DNA of 37,785 nt from assembly GCA_964470455.1 (NCBI GenBank), contig CAYYCX010000032.1, positions 1-37,785 on the forward strand, read 5' to 3'. Source of the DNA: JAWXBM01 sp964470455 (GTDB lineage: Bacteria; Pseudomonadota; Gammaproteobacteria; Xanthomonadales; SZUA-36). Both the position numbers and the translations under genes were made by a program. Shown in pieces: positions 1 through 7,012 of this stretch. The notes beneath the pieces are model-generated. The model was given only the letters and a program-made list of their open reading frames with translations. It did not search any database and was not told the DNA's origin. The number at the start of each line of letters is the position of its first letter. Positions within the stretch are counted from its first letter, which is position 1.

Positions 1-450
1 AAACCGACTGAGCCCGCACCGGTCACCGAACCGGCCAAGCCGGTTACAACCGAGGCAGCGCCGGATCCCAACGATTACACCGACGCTCGCAATTTCGACA
101 ATCCGGCCAGCCTGCTGTCCAAGCGCGTGGTTTATTTTGATTACGACAAATCAACCGTTCGCCCTGAATACCGTGGCATTGTTTCAGCTCACGCTGCCTA
201 CACTGCCGCGCACACCAGCGCACGCGTAACACTGGAAGGCCATGCCGATGAGCGCGGCAGCCGTGAGTACAACCTGGGCCTGGGCGAGCGTCGCGGCAAT
301 GCCGTGATGGGCCTGATGTCCGCACAGGGTTCACGGGGCAACCAGCTGAACGTGGTCAGCTACGGTGAAGAGCGCCCGGTTTGCCGCGTCAGCGATGAAA
401 CCTGCTGGGGCCAGAACCGTCGCGTGGAGATCGTTTACACCGCGCGCTGA
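1..450 (+). CDS. pal: Peptidoglycan-associated lipoprotein Pal, 3' part
   Basis: This is the C-terminal part of Pal, the outer-membrane lipoprotein of the Tol-Pal complex that binds peptidoglycan and helps outer-membrane constriction at division. The frame is open from base 1, so the signal peptide, lipobox and start lie outside the window; 149 residues are visible. The first 30 or so are a Pro/Glu/Lys/Thr-rich linker. The OmpA-like domain follows, with the VYFDYDKS strand, the LEGHADERGSREYNLGLGERR peptidoglycan-binding segment in two parts (GHADERG, then LGERR), and the closing RRVEIVY strand. The cpoB gene begins three bases after the stop, matching the usual tol-pal-cpoB operon. Family assignment is secure. 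Confidence 0.96.
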   Translation, partial: KPTEPAPVTEPAKPVTTEAAPDPNDYTDARNFDNPASLLSKRVVYFDYDKSTVRPEYRGIVSAHAAYTAAHTSARVTLEGHADERGSREYNLGLGERRGNAVMGLMSAQGSRGNQLNVVSYGEERPVCRVSDETCWGQNRRVEIVYTAR

Positions 451-453
451 GTC

Positions 454-1317
454 ATGTTGTTGTTTCGCAATAAAAATACCGGTATGGCCAGCCTCGCGCT
501 GGCCATACTGTTTAGCACCACGGCAAACGCCCAAACCAGCGATTCGGGCAGTACCGACCTGAACGTGGTGGCCGACCTGGTCATCCAGGTACAGCAATTG
601 CAGGACGAAGTCCGTGAACTGCGTGGCCAGGTGGAAGACCAGGCCAACCAGCTTGAAACCCTGCGTCAGCGGCAACGCGACCAGTTCCTCGATCTCGATC
701 AACGTATCAGTGGCCAACGCCCTGCAGCCGGTTCTCCTGGTGCCGGCGGTGTGGATGGCACTGCAGGTCCGGTTGCTGGCGCCACCGACACAGCTGAAGA
801 TTTGGCTGGAGCGGAAAGCCCGGCGGGCGGCGACATCCCCGAAGTACGCCCTCCAATGGATACGCCTTCCGACACCGTTGCGCTGGGTGACCCGCAAGTG
901 CAGAGCCAGGCAATGCCGGCCAATCCTGCCGACGAAAAAGCCGCCTATGACCAGGCGTTCCAGTCATTGAAGGACCTGCGCTACGCCGATGCAGCCGAGG
1001 GTTTCCAGACCTTCCTGGCGCGCTATCCGGAAAGCGAGTATGCCGACAATGCGCAGTACTGGCTGGGCGAATCCTATTACGTGACCCGCAATTACGATAT
1101 CTCCCTGGAAGCGTTCAACGACCTGCTGCAAAAATATCCCGACAGTTCCAAGAAGCCCGATGCGCTGCTCAAGATCGGCTATGCCCATTATGAGCTGAAG
1201 CAGTGGGACCAGGCCCGCGCAGCACTGGAGCAGGTGAAACAGCAGTACCCGGATACCACGCTTGCCCGCCTTGCTGATAACCGGCTCAGGAGCATGCGCA
1301 TGGAAGGACACTACTAG
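454..1317 (+). CDS. cpoB: Cell division coordinator CpoB (YbgF), TPR protein
   Basis: A 287-residue periplasmic protein that in E. coli coordinates peptidoglycan synthesis with Tol-Pal-driven outer-membrane constriction. A Sec signal peptide covers about residues 1-27, ending ANAQ. A coiled coil with LQDEVRELRGQVEDQ follows at about 45-85 and corresponds to the TolA-binding trimerisation segment. A Pro/Gly/Ala-rich linker comes next. The C-terminal part (about 165-285) holds TolA-binding-type TPRs such as FLARYPESEYADNAQYWLGE. The start at 454 is 3 bases after the pal stop; an in-frame ATG at 484 is a weaker alternative because it would shorten the basic n-region. Order and domains leave little doubt. 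Confidence 0.95.
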   Translation: MLLFRNKNTGMASLALAILFSTTANAQTSDSGSTDLNVVADLVIQVQQLQDEVRELRGQVEDQANQLETLRQRQRDQFLDLDQRISGQRPAAGSPGAGGVDGTAGPVAGATDTAEDLAGAESPAGGDIPEVRPPMDTPSDTVALGDPQVQSQAMPANPADEKAAYDQAFQSLKDLRYADAAEGFQTFLARYPESEYADNAQYWLGESYYVTRNYDISLEAFNDLLQKYPDSSKKPDALLKIGYAHYELKQWDQARAALEQVKQQYPDTTLARLADNRLRSMRMEGHY

Positions 1318-1356
1318 CCGTCCTTCCGCCTGTCCAGGCCTGAGCGCACCAGTACC

Positions 1357-1392
1357 GTCATTCCGGGCCGACGAAGTCGGGCCCGGAATCCA
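1357..1392. repeat. Small palindromic repeat (ATTCC...GGAAT type)
   Basis: In the 197-base gap between cpoB and queE lies a near-perfect inverted repeat. Arms ATTCCGGGCC and GGCCCGGAAT pair over 10 bp, then after one bulged G a further 3 bp (GAC/GTC) close on a GAA loop. It is flanked by GTC on the left and CCA on the right. The outer form GTCATTCC...GGAATCCA resembles dispersed palindromic repeats found between genes in many proteobacteria. No T-run follows, so it is not a classical terminator, though the RNA hairpin could still protect or end the upstream transcript. Confidence 0.6.
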
Positions 1393-1514
1393 TTCGACCT
1401 GCGGGGACCAGGCCCGTGTACGGTATATCGACCAACCCGATTCGAAATTAGCGCGGGTGACTTCGCACCCGTAATCCTGCCAACTCACACGTTAAGTCGC
1501 TGTACAATCCACCC

Positions 1515-2195
1515 ATGAACCAAACCGCGGAACGCTACGTCCCCGAGTCGCGGGCGGACATGCTGAAAATCACCGAGATTTTTTTCTCCCTGCAAGGCGA
1601 GGCGCGCCAGGCGGGATTGCCGACCGTTTTCGTGCGCCTCACCGGCTGCCCACTGCGTTGTGATTATTGCGACAGCGCGTACGCCTTTACCGGTGGCCAG
1701 TGGATGCATTTCGACGACATCATCAGCCGCATACGTTCACATGGCACACAACACGTTTGCGTCACCGGCGGCGAACCCCTGGCACAGAAACGCTGCAGCG
1801 AGTTGCTGGTGAAGCTCTGCGACCTGGGTTTTTCTGTGTCGCTGGAAACCAGCGGCGCCGTGGACATCCGCCTGGCTGATGAACGCGTAAGCAGGGTGAT
1901 GGACATCAAGACGCCGGGCTCGGGCGAAGAGAAGCGTAACCTCTGGAGCAACCTTGAAGCGCTGACGCCGAAGGACCAGGTGAAATTCGTGATCTGTTCG
2001 CGCGAAGACTACGAGTGGGCCCGCGAGGTTACCCTGGAAAACAAACTTTCAGATACCTGCGAAGTGTTGTTTTCGCCCAGCTGGGGGCAGGTTGATGCGA
2101 CAGAACTGGCTGAATGGATCCTGCAGGATCAATTTCCGGTTCGATACCAGCTACAGCTGCATAAAATCCTCTGGGGCGACACGCCGGGCAAATGA
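1515..2195 (+). CDS. queE: 7-carboxy-7-deazaguanine synthase QueE
   Basis: A radical-SAM enzyme that contracts the ring of 6-carboxy-tetrahydropterin to 7-carboxy-7-deazaguanine in the queuosine/preQ0 pathway. The CxxxCxxC iron-sulphur motif is visible as GCPLRCDYCDSAYAF, preceded by the family hallmark EIFFSLQGEA and VFVRLTG. A VTGGEPL motif for SAM binding follows at about residue 80. At 226 residues it has normal length. The start at 1515 gives about 15 residues before the conserved core; an in-frame ATG at 1560 (MLKITEIF) is an alternative and would be shorter than most homologues. The stop overlaps the queC start by four bases, so the two are translationally coupled. Confidence 0.96.
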   Translation: MNQTAERYVPESRADMLKITEIFFSLQGEARQAGLPTVFVRLTGCPLRCDYCDSAYAFTGGQWMHFDDIISRIRSHGTQHVCVTGGEPLAQKRCSELLVKLCDLGFSVSLETSGAVDIRLADERVSRVMDIKTPGSGEEKRNLWSNLEALTPKDQVKFVICSREDYEWAREVTLENKLSDTCEVLFSPSWGQVDATELAEWILQDQFPVRYQLQLHKILWGDTPGK

Positions 2196-2896
2196 GCAAA
2201 GCGATGGAAAACTCCGCCGTTTCGTCCGCCCCCAAAGCCGTGGTGCTGGTGTCCGGTGGCCTGGATTCCGCCACTACGCTGGCCATGGCATGTAACCAGG
2301 GGTTCGATTGTCTGGCGCTCGCGGTGGATTATGGCCAGCGCCACAACTCGGAACTGGCGGCAGCCCAACGGGTGTGTGACAGCCAGGGTGTACCGCTGAA
2401 GGTGTTGCACGTGAATCTGCGCCAGATCGGCGGCTCGGCGCTCACGGATGACATAGATGTGCCCACCACCGAAACTACGGGTATTCCGGTAACCTATGTT
2501 CCCGCCCGCAACACCATCATGCTGTCGCTGGCGCTGGGGCAGGCCGAGGTGCTGGGTGCGAACGCCATTTTCATAGGCGTGAATGCGGTGGATTACTCCG
2601 GATATCCCGATTGCCGGCCCGAGTTCATCAAGGCCTATGAAACCATGGCGCGTCTCGCCACCAAGGCCGGAGTGGGCGGCGTGGAGATGACCATCAACAC
2701 GCCACTGATTTTCCTGACCAAGGCCGAAATCATTCGCCAGGGAACCGCCCTGGGCGTGGATTACAGCCAGACCGTGTCGTGTTACCAGGCAGATGCCGAA
2801 GGCCGCGCCTGCGGTGTGTGCGACTCCTGCCGCATACGCCGCGACGGTTTCCAGTCGGCCGGAATTCCCGACCCCACGCGCTACGCACCACCGTGA
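2192..2896 (+). CDS. queC: 7-cyano-7-deazaguanine synthase QueC
   Basis: The ATP-dependent enzyme that converts 7-carboxy-7-deazaguanine to preQ0, the step after QueE. The N-terminal PP-loop is VVLVSGGLDSATT at about residues 16-28. VPARNTIMLSLAL and GVNAVDYSGYPDCRPEF are typical of the family. The zinc site is the C-terminal four-cysteine cluster in CYQADAEGRACGVCDSC. At 234 residues it has normal length. The ATG overlaps the queE stop (ATGA). No obvious intrinsic terminator follows, but a strong tRNA promoter lies about 55 bases downstream. Confidence 0.97.
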   Translation: MSKAMENSAVSSAPKAVVLVSGGLDSATTLAMACNQGFDCLALAVDYGQRHNSELAAAQRVCDSQGVPLKVLHVNLRQIGGSALTDDIDVPTTETTGIPVTYVPARNTIMLSLALGQAEVLGANAIFIGVNAVDYSGYPDCRPEFIKAYETMARLATKAGVGGVEMTINTPLIFLTKAEIIRQGTALGVDYSQTVSCYQADAEGRACGVCDSCRIRRDGFQSAGIPDPTRYAPP

Positions 2897-2952
2897 ATTG
2901 CGGCCGTTTCGTATGTAGCGGGAAAATCAACGAAATTTGAGCGTGTTTCGAC

Positions 2953-2981
2953 TTGAGGCCGCGAACGAATTCCCCTAAAAT
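2953..2981 (+). promoter_or_regulatory. Sigma-70 promoter of tRNA-Lys
   Basis: TTGAGG at 2953-2958 and TAAAAT at 2976-2981 are separated by exactly 17 bases, a close fit to the housekeeping consensus. Transcription would begin near 2988, about 42 bases before the mature tRNA 5' end, leaving a short leader for RNase P to remove. Confidence 0.75.
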
Positions 2982-3030
2982 GCCGCCTCCTTTCGCTGCC
3001 CCGTTCAACGGAGCAGCTGCATCAGTCGAT

Positions 3031-3106
3031 GGGTCGTTAGCTCAGGTGGTAGAGCAGGAGACTTTTAATCTCTTGGTCGTAGGTTCGAGTCCTACACGAC
3101 CCACCA
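3031..3106 (+). tRNA. tRNA-Lys (anticodon TTT)
   Basis: A complete 76-base cloverleaf. The acceptor arm GGGTCGT pairs with ACGACCC, followed by discriminator A and an encoded CCA at 3104-3106. The D-arm contains TAGCTCAGGTGGTAGAGCA. The anticodon stem GGAGA/TCTCT holds the loop CTTTTAA with anticodon TTT at 3064-3066. The T-loop is GGTTCGAGTCC. Position right after queE-queC matches a synteny seen in pseudomonads and relatives. Confidence 0.98.
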
Positions 3107-3277
3107 TTTAAATCAGGTGCATTCCGGTCAGATGGTTTACACCTTATTTCGGACGCAGGGCAAATACGGCTCTACCCCAAGTACGTTCCCCGCCATCAAA
3201 AGGTTGTGTCGATTACCGGCGGGATCCAGCCTTTCGGCCTATATGAATCGGTTCCGGAGTCCGGCTAAAGTACGCTC

Positions 3278-4216
3278 ATGGATTCTGTCATTACCCTCAA
3301 CGGCCTGACCAAGACGTACGCTTCCGGCCTGGTGGCCCTGCAGCCGATCGATCTCACCATCAACCGCGGCGAAATATTCGCTTTGCTCGGACCGAACGGC
3401 GCGGGCAAAACCACGCTGATCAGCATGGTCTGCGGCATTGTTACACCCACCGGTGGGCAGGCACTGATCGATGGCCACGATGTGGTCACGGACTATCGTG
3501 CCGCGCGGGCCCGGGTTGGCCTGGTGCCGCAGGAATTGGCCACCGAGACTTTTGAAACACCCTGGGCTTCAGCGCGTTACAGCCGGGGCCTGTTCGGCTG
3601 CGCGCCCGACCCGCAATACATCGAGCGTGTACTGCGTGACCTGTCGTTGTGGAACAAGGCCCACGACAAGATCCAGACATTGTCGGGAGGCATGAAACGG
3701 CGGGTGATGATTGCCAAAGCATTGGCGCATGAGCCCACCGTGCTGTTTCTCGACGAACCCACTGCCGGCGTGGATGTGGAGCTGCGCGCGGATATGTGGG
3801 CGCTGGTGCGGCGGCTGCGCGACCAGGGCGTCACCATCATCCTCACCACGCATTACATTGATGAAGCCGAAGAGATGGCCGATCGCATCGGTGTGATCGA
3901 CAAGGGCAAACTCATTCTGGTTGAGGAAAAGAACCGGCTGATGAAGCAGCTGGGAAAACGTCAGCTCATCGTGCAGCTCACCGAACCGCTGGCCGAAATA
4001 CCGGCTGCCCTGGCGGACTGGCAGGTGGAATTCGGTGACGATCATTCACAGCTGCGTTACGTGTTCGATGCCAATCGCGAGCATTCCGGCATTCCCGAGC
4101 TGTTGAGGCGCCTGGACGAGCTGCAGATCAACTACCGCGACCTGAACAGCAGCCAGAACTCGCTGGAGGAAATTTTCGTGGGGCTGGTTGGGCGCAAGCA
4201 GGGAGAGACGGCATGA
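3278..4216 (+). CDS. yadG: ABC-2 type transporter ATPase (YadG-like)
   Basis: The ATP-binding subunit of an ABC-2 exporter, 312 residues and cytoplasmic. Walker A is GPNGAGKTT (residues 38-46), the Q-loop lies in GLVPQELA, the signature is LSGGMKRR (from residue 135), Walker B is VLFLDEPTAGVD, and the switch histidine is in ILTTHYIDEAEEM. The phrases DLSLWNKAHDKIQTLSGGMKRR (in two parts) and PTAGVDVELR match E. coli YadG closely. The last 80 residues form the accessory domain typical of ABC-2 ATPases. The permease gene overlaps the stop by four bases. The substrate is unknown for this family, and the symbol is given by similarity only. Confidence 0.9.
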   Translation: MDSVITLNGLTKTYASGLVALQPIDLTINRGEIFALLGPNGAGKTTLISMVCGIVTPTGGQALIDGHDVVTDYRAARARVGLVPQELATETFETPWASARYSRGLFGCAPDPQYIERVLRDLSLWNKAHDKIQTLSGGMKRRVMIAKALAHEPTVLFLDEPTAGVDVELRADMWALVRRLRDQGVTIILTTHYIDEAEEMADRIGVIDKGKLILVEEKNRLMKQLGKRQLIVQLTEPLAEIPAALADWQVEFGDDHSQLRYVFDANREHSGIPELLRRLDELQINYRDLNSSQNSLEEIFVGLVGRKQGETA

Positions 4217-5013
4217 GTGGTCCTCAAAATGCTTCACCGGCCTTTCCTGCCTTCAACCGTCGCGGCGTGTGGGCCATCTACCGGTTTGAGCTGGCGCGGT
4301 TTGGCCGCACGCTCTGGACCAGCCTGTTCACGCCGGTGATCACCACGGCGTTGTATTTCATTGTGTTTGGCGCGGCCATTGGCTCACGCATGGGCGAGGT
4401 AGATGGCGTGAGCTACGGCGCCTTTATCGTGCCGGGCCTCATCATGTTGTCGCTGCTCACCGAGAGCATCGGCAACTCGTCGTTTGGAATTTATTTTCCG
4501 CGCTGGACGGGCTCCATCTACGAGATACTTTCAGCACCTTTGTCGGCTTTTGAAATCGTGCTCGCCTACGTGGGCGCCGCGGCCACAAAATCGGTGATTC
4601 TCGGGATGGTGATCCTGTTCACGGCCAGTTTTTTCGTAGACCTGCATGTGGCCCATCCGGTCTGGATGCTGGCCTTCCTGTTCCTGACAGCCATCAGCTT
4701 CTGCCTGTTTGGCTTCATCCTGGGCGTATGGGCCAGCAGCTGGGAACAGCTGCAGGTGATTCCGCTGCTGGTCATCACCCCCCTGACTTTCCTCGGTGGC
4801 GCGTTCTACTCCATCGACATGTTGCCCGGCAACTGGAAGACGATCGCGCTGTTCAACCCCATCGTTTACCTGATCAGCGGCTTTCGCTGGAGTTTTTACA
4901 ATACTTCAGACGTAGGCGTGACTATCAGCCTGTGTGCGGTGCTCGGGTTTCTGCTAGTGTGCCTGACGATTGTTTGGTGGATATTCCGCACGGGATATCG
5001 CCTGAAAAACTGA
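4213..5013 (+). CDS. yadH: ABC-2 type transporter permease (YadH-like)
   Basis: The membrane subunit partnering the preceding ATPase, 266 residues. After a cytoplasmic N-terminus ending YRFELARFGRTLW, about six hydrophobic segments are visible, the first at TSLFTPVITTALYFIVFGAA. The motif GGAFYSIDMLPGNW followed by FNPIVYLISGFRW is characteristic of ABC2_membrane permeases. The ATGA overlap with the ATPase gene shows translational coupling. The serine hydrolase gene begins 39 bases after the stop, so the three may be co-transcribed. Confidence 0.9.
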   Translation: MSGPQNASPAFPAFNRRGVWAIYRFELARFGRTLWTSLFTPVITTALYFIVFGAAIGSRMGEVDGVSYGAFIVPGLIMLSLLTESIGNSSFGIYFPRWTGSIYEILSAPLSAFEIVLAYVGAAATKSVILGMVILFTASFFVDLHVAHPVWMLAFLFLTAISFCLFGFILGVWASSWEQLQVIPLLVITPLTFLGGAFYSIDMLPGNWKTIALFNPIVYLISGFRWSFYNTSDVGVTISLCAVLGFLLVCLTIVWWIFRTGYRLKN

Positions 5014-5052
5014 TCGTTCCGGTTTTCAGCTTTTTGTTTGAGGGAATAAAAA

Positions 5053-6966
5053 ATGCTTGAAATGAATTCACTGCGTGCACTTCTGCCTGCCTGCGCGGCG
5101 GCCATGGCTCTGGCCCTTTCCGCAGCGACTGCGTCTGTCAGCGCCTCTGAAGTTACCAACCCGGCCGTGGTCGAAGCCTTCGTGGATGGTGTGGTCAAGC
5201 CCACCATGGAGAAAAGCCACAGTCCTTCGGGTGTGGTCATGGTGATGAAAGACGGGCAGGTCATTTTTGCCAAGGGCTATGGCTACATCGATGTGGAAAA
5301 GCGGATTCCAGTCGACCCTGTCACTTCATTGTTCCGCCCAGGCTCGATTTCCAAACTGTTCACCTGGGTGTCGGTGATGCAGCTGGTGGAGCAGGGCAAG
5401 CTCGACCTCGATGCCGATGTGAACGAGTATCTGGAAACCTTCAAGATCGAGGACACCTTTCCGGGCCAGCCTATCACGCTGCGTCACATCATGACACATA
5501 CGCCGGGCTGGGAAGACGGCGGCCTGGGTTACCTGATCGGCAATGATGAATCGCGCATCATGCCGCTGGCGGAATCGCTGGCCAAATACCAGCCCGATCG
5601 TATCAATCCGCCGGGCGTGCATACGTCTTATTCGAACTACGGCACCGCGCTGGCCGGCTTGATCGTAGCCAATGTCTCCGGCATGTCCTTCAACGAGTAT
5701 TTGCAAAAGAACATCTTTGATGTACTCGGCATGGAGTATTCAAGTTTTGAGGAGCCGCTGCCGGAAAGGCTGGCCAAAAACATGGCCAAAGCCTACAGCT
5801 ATAACGCCGGTACCGATTCGTACGAGGAAATGAACTACGAGATTGTTTCCAATTTCGGGCCGGCCGGAGCGATGGCGGTGAGCGCCTATGACATGTCGCT
5901 GTTTGCCCGTGCCTTGCTCAATGGCGGGGCCTACCAAGGACAGCGCATCCTGCGGCCGCAAACGCTGCAGCAAATGCTGGATGAAGGCTTTGCCCACGAC
6001 GACCGCGTGCGCGGCATGGGCTTGGGCTTCATCGAGCGACGTTTCGGGCCTGAGGGATTTGAAAACTTCGGCCATGACGGCGGCACAACCATTTTTGTTT
6101 CCCATTTCGGCCTGTCGTTACAGGAAGATTTCATGCTGTATTCTTCCTTCAGCGGCCCGGGCGGCGGCCCAACGCATGAGGCCTTTGTGAAGTCTTTTTA
6201 CGACCAGTTTTTCCCGGTTGAAGTACCGGTGATCACGCCACCGGCTGACTTTGCCGAACGTGCTGCGAAATACACCGGTTCCTACACCAGCTGGCGCGGC
6301 AATTTTTCCGAAGCGGAATCGCTGTTGCGCGCATTCGGCAGCATGAAAGTCATTGCCATGCCCGACAACACCCTGATGATAGGCCCCAACCGTTACGTAG
6401 AGGAGGAGCCCAACCTGTTCCGCGAAGTGGATGGCTATGAGCGGGTTGCTTTCCAGGAAAACGAGCAGGGCGAAATCACCGGCATGGTGATCGATGGCAT
6501 GGGCGTGATGCAGTTTTACCGCACACCGTTCTATGAAACCACGGCATTTACCGGATTGCTGGTGGGGCTGTCCCTGCTGCTGATGGTGGGAGTGTTGTTG
6601 CGGCTGTTCTACCAGTGGGCTTCCTACCGGGCGCTCAGGGGGCCGGAGAAATCGGCCCGGCGAGCCTCCGTGCTGGTAGCGGCACTGAATATCCCGTTCT
6701 TCGTGCTGATGGCCATCGGCGCCAGCGGAGGGTTTGCGGCGCTGATGTACTCCGTGCCCACCGCCATCAAGATTGCACTGGTGTTTTCAACGCTTGCCGC
6801 CATCGCCGCGCTGTACCACTTGTACCAGTCCTTTCAAGTGTGGCGCCAGCCGGTATTCGGTGGAGTACGCTCGCGCGTGGGTTACAGCATCATCACACTG
6901 GCAGCATTGTCGCTGGCGTGGTTCTACTGGCACTGGAACCTGGTGGGCTTCCAGTACTACAGCTGA
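5053..6966 (+). CDS. Exported serine hydrolase, beta-lactamase/DD-peptidase fold, membrane-tailed
   Basis: A 637-residue member of the class C beta-lactamase/esterase/D-aminopeptidase family (Beta-lactamase, PF00144). A Sec signal peptide ends near residue 32 (SVSASE). The catalytic SxxK is S98-I-S-K101 in RPGSISKLFTW, the YxN is Y193-S-N195 in YSNYG, and the third motif is HDG in FGHDGGTT. After the catalytic domain and a small beta region, four hydrophobic segments follow from about residue 500, beginning TAFTGLLVGLSLLLMVGVLL, so the enzyme should be tethered to the inner membrane. The start is supported by GAGGGA six bases upstream. The substrate (peptide, ester or beta-lactam) cannot be read from the sequence. 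Confidence 0.88.
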   Translation: MLEMNSLRALLPACAAAMALALSAATASVSASEVTNPAVVEAFVDGVVKPTMEKSHSPSGVVMVMKDGQVIFAKGYGYIDVEKRIPVDPVTSLFRPGSISKLFTWVSVMQLVEQGKLDLDADVNEYLETFKIEDTFPGQPITLRHIMTHTPGWEDGGLGYLIGNDESRIMPLAESLAKYQPDRINPPGVHTSYSNYGTALAGLIVANVSGMSFNEYLQKNIFDVLGMEYSSFEEPLPERLAKNMAKAYSYNAGTDSYEEMNYEIVSNFGPAGAMAVSAYDMSLFARALLNGGAYQGQRILRPQTLQQMLDEGFAHDDRVRGMGLGFIERRFGPEGFENFGHDGGTTIFVSHFGLSLQEDFMLYSSFSGPGGGPTHEAFVKSFYDQFFPVEVPVITPPADFAERAAKYTGSYTSWRGNFSEAESLLRAFGSMKVIAMPDNTLMIGPNRYVEEEPNLFREVDGYERVAFQENEQGEITGMVIDGMGVMQFYRTPFYETTAFTGLLVGLSLLLMVGVLLRLFYQWASYRALRGPEKSARRASVLVAALNIPFFVLMAIGASGGFAALMYSVPTAIKIALVFSTLAAIAALYHLYQSFQVWRQPVFGGVRSRVGYSIITLAALSLAWFYWHWNLVGFQYYS

Positions 6967-6983
6967 GCCTGGCCCCAACCCGA

Positions 6984-7012
6984 CTTCAGGGGCGAGCTAT
7001 TCGCCCCTGAAG
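6984..7012. terminator. Perfect hairpin between convergent genes
   Basis: Arms CTTCAGGGGCGA and TCGCCCCTGAAG pair perfectly over 12 bp around the loop GCTAT. The stop codon of the minus-strand gene (TAG, 6997-6999) sits in the loop, and its last codons form one arm. The plus-strand hydrolase gene ends 18 bases before the first arm. No T-run follows on either strand, so this is best called a bidirectional terminator or transcript-end stabiliser without a classical U tract. Confidence 0.55.

Noticed and set aside
2117..2130. 14-base perfect palindrome GATCCTGCAGGATC
   Set aside because: It is inside the queE coding region and of a length expected by chance; no functional context.
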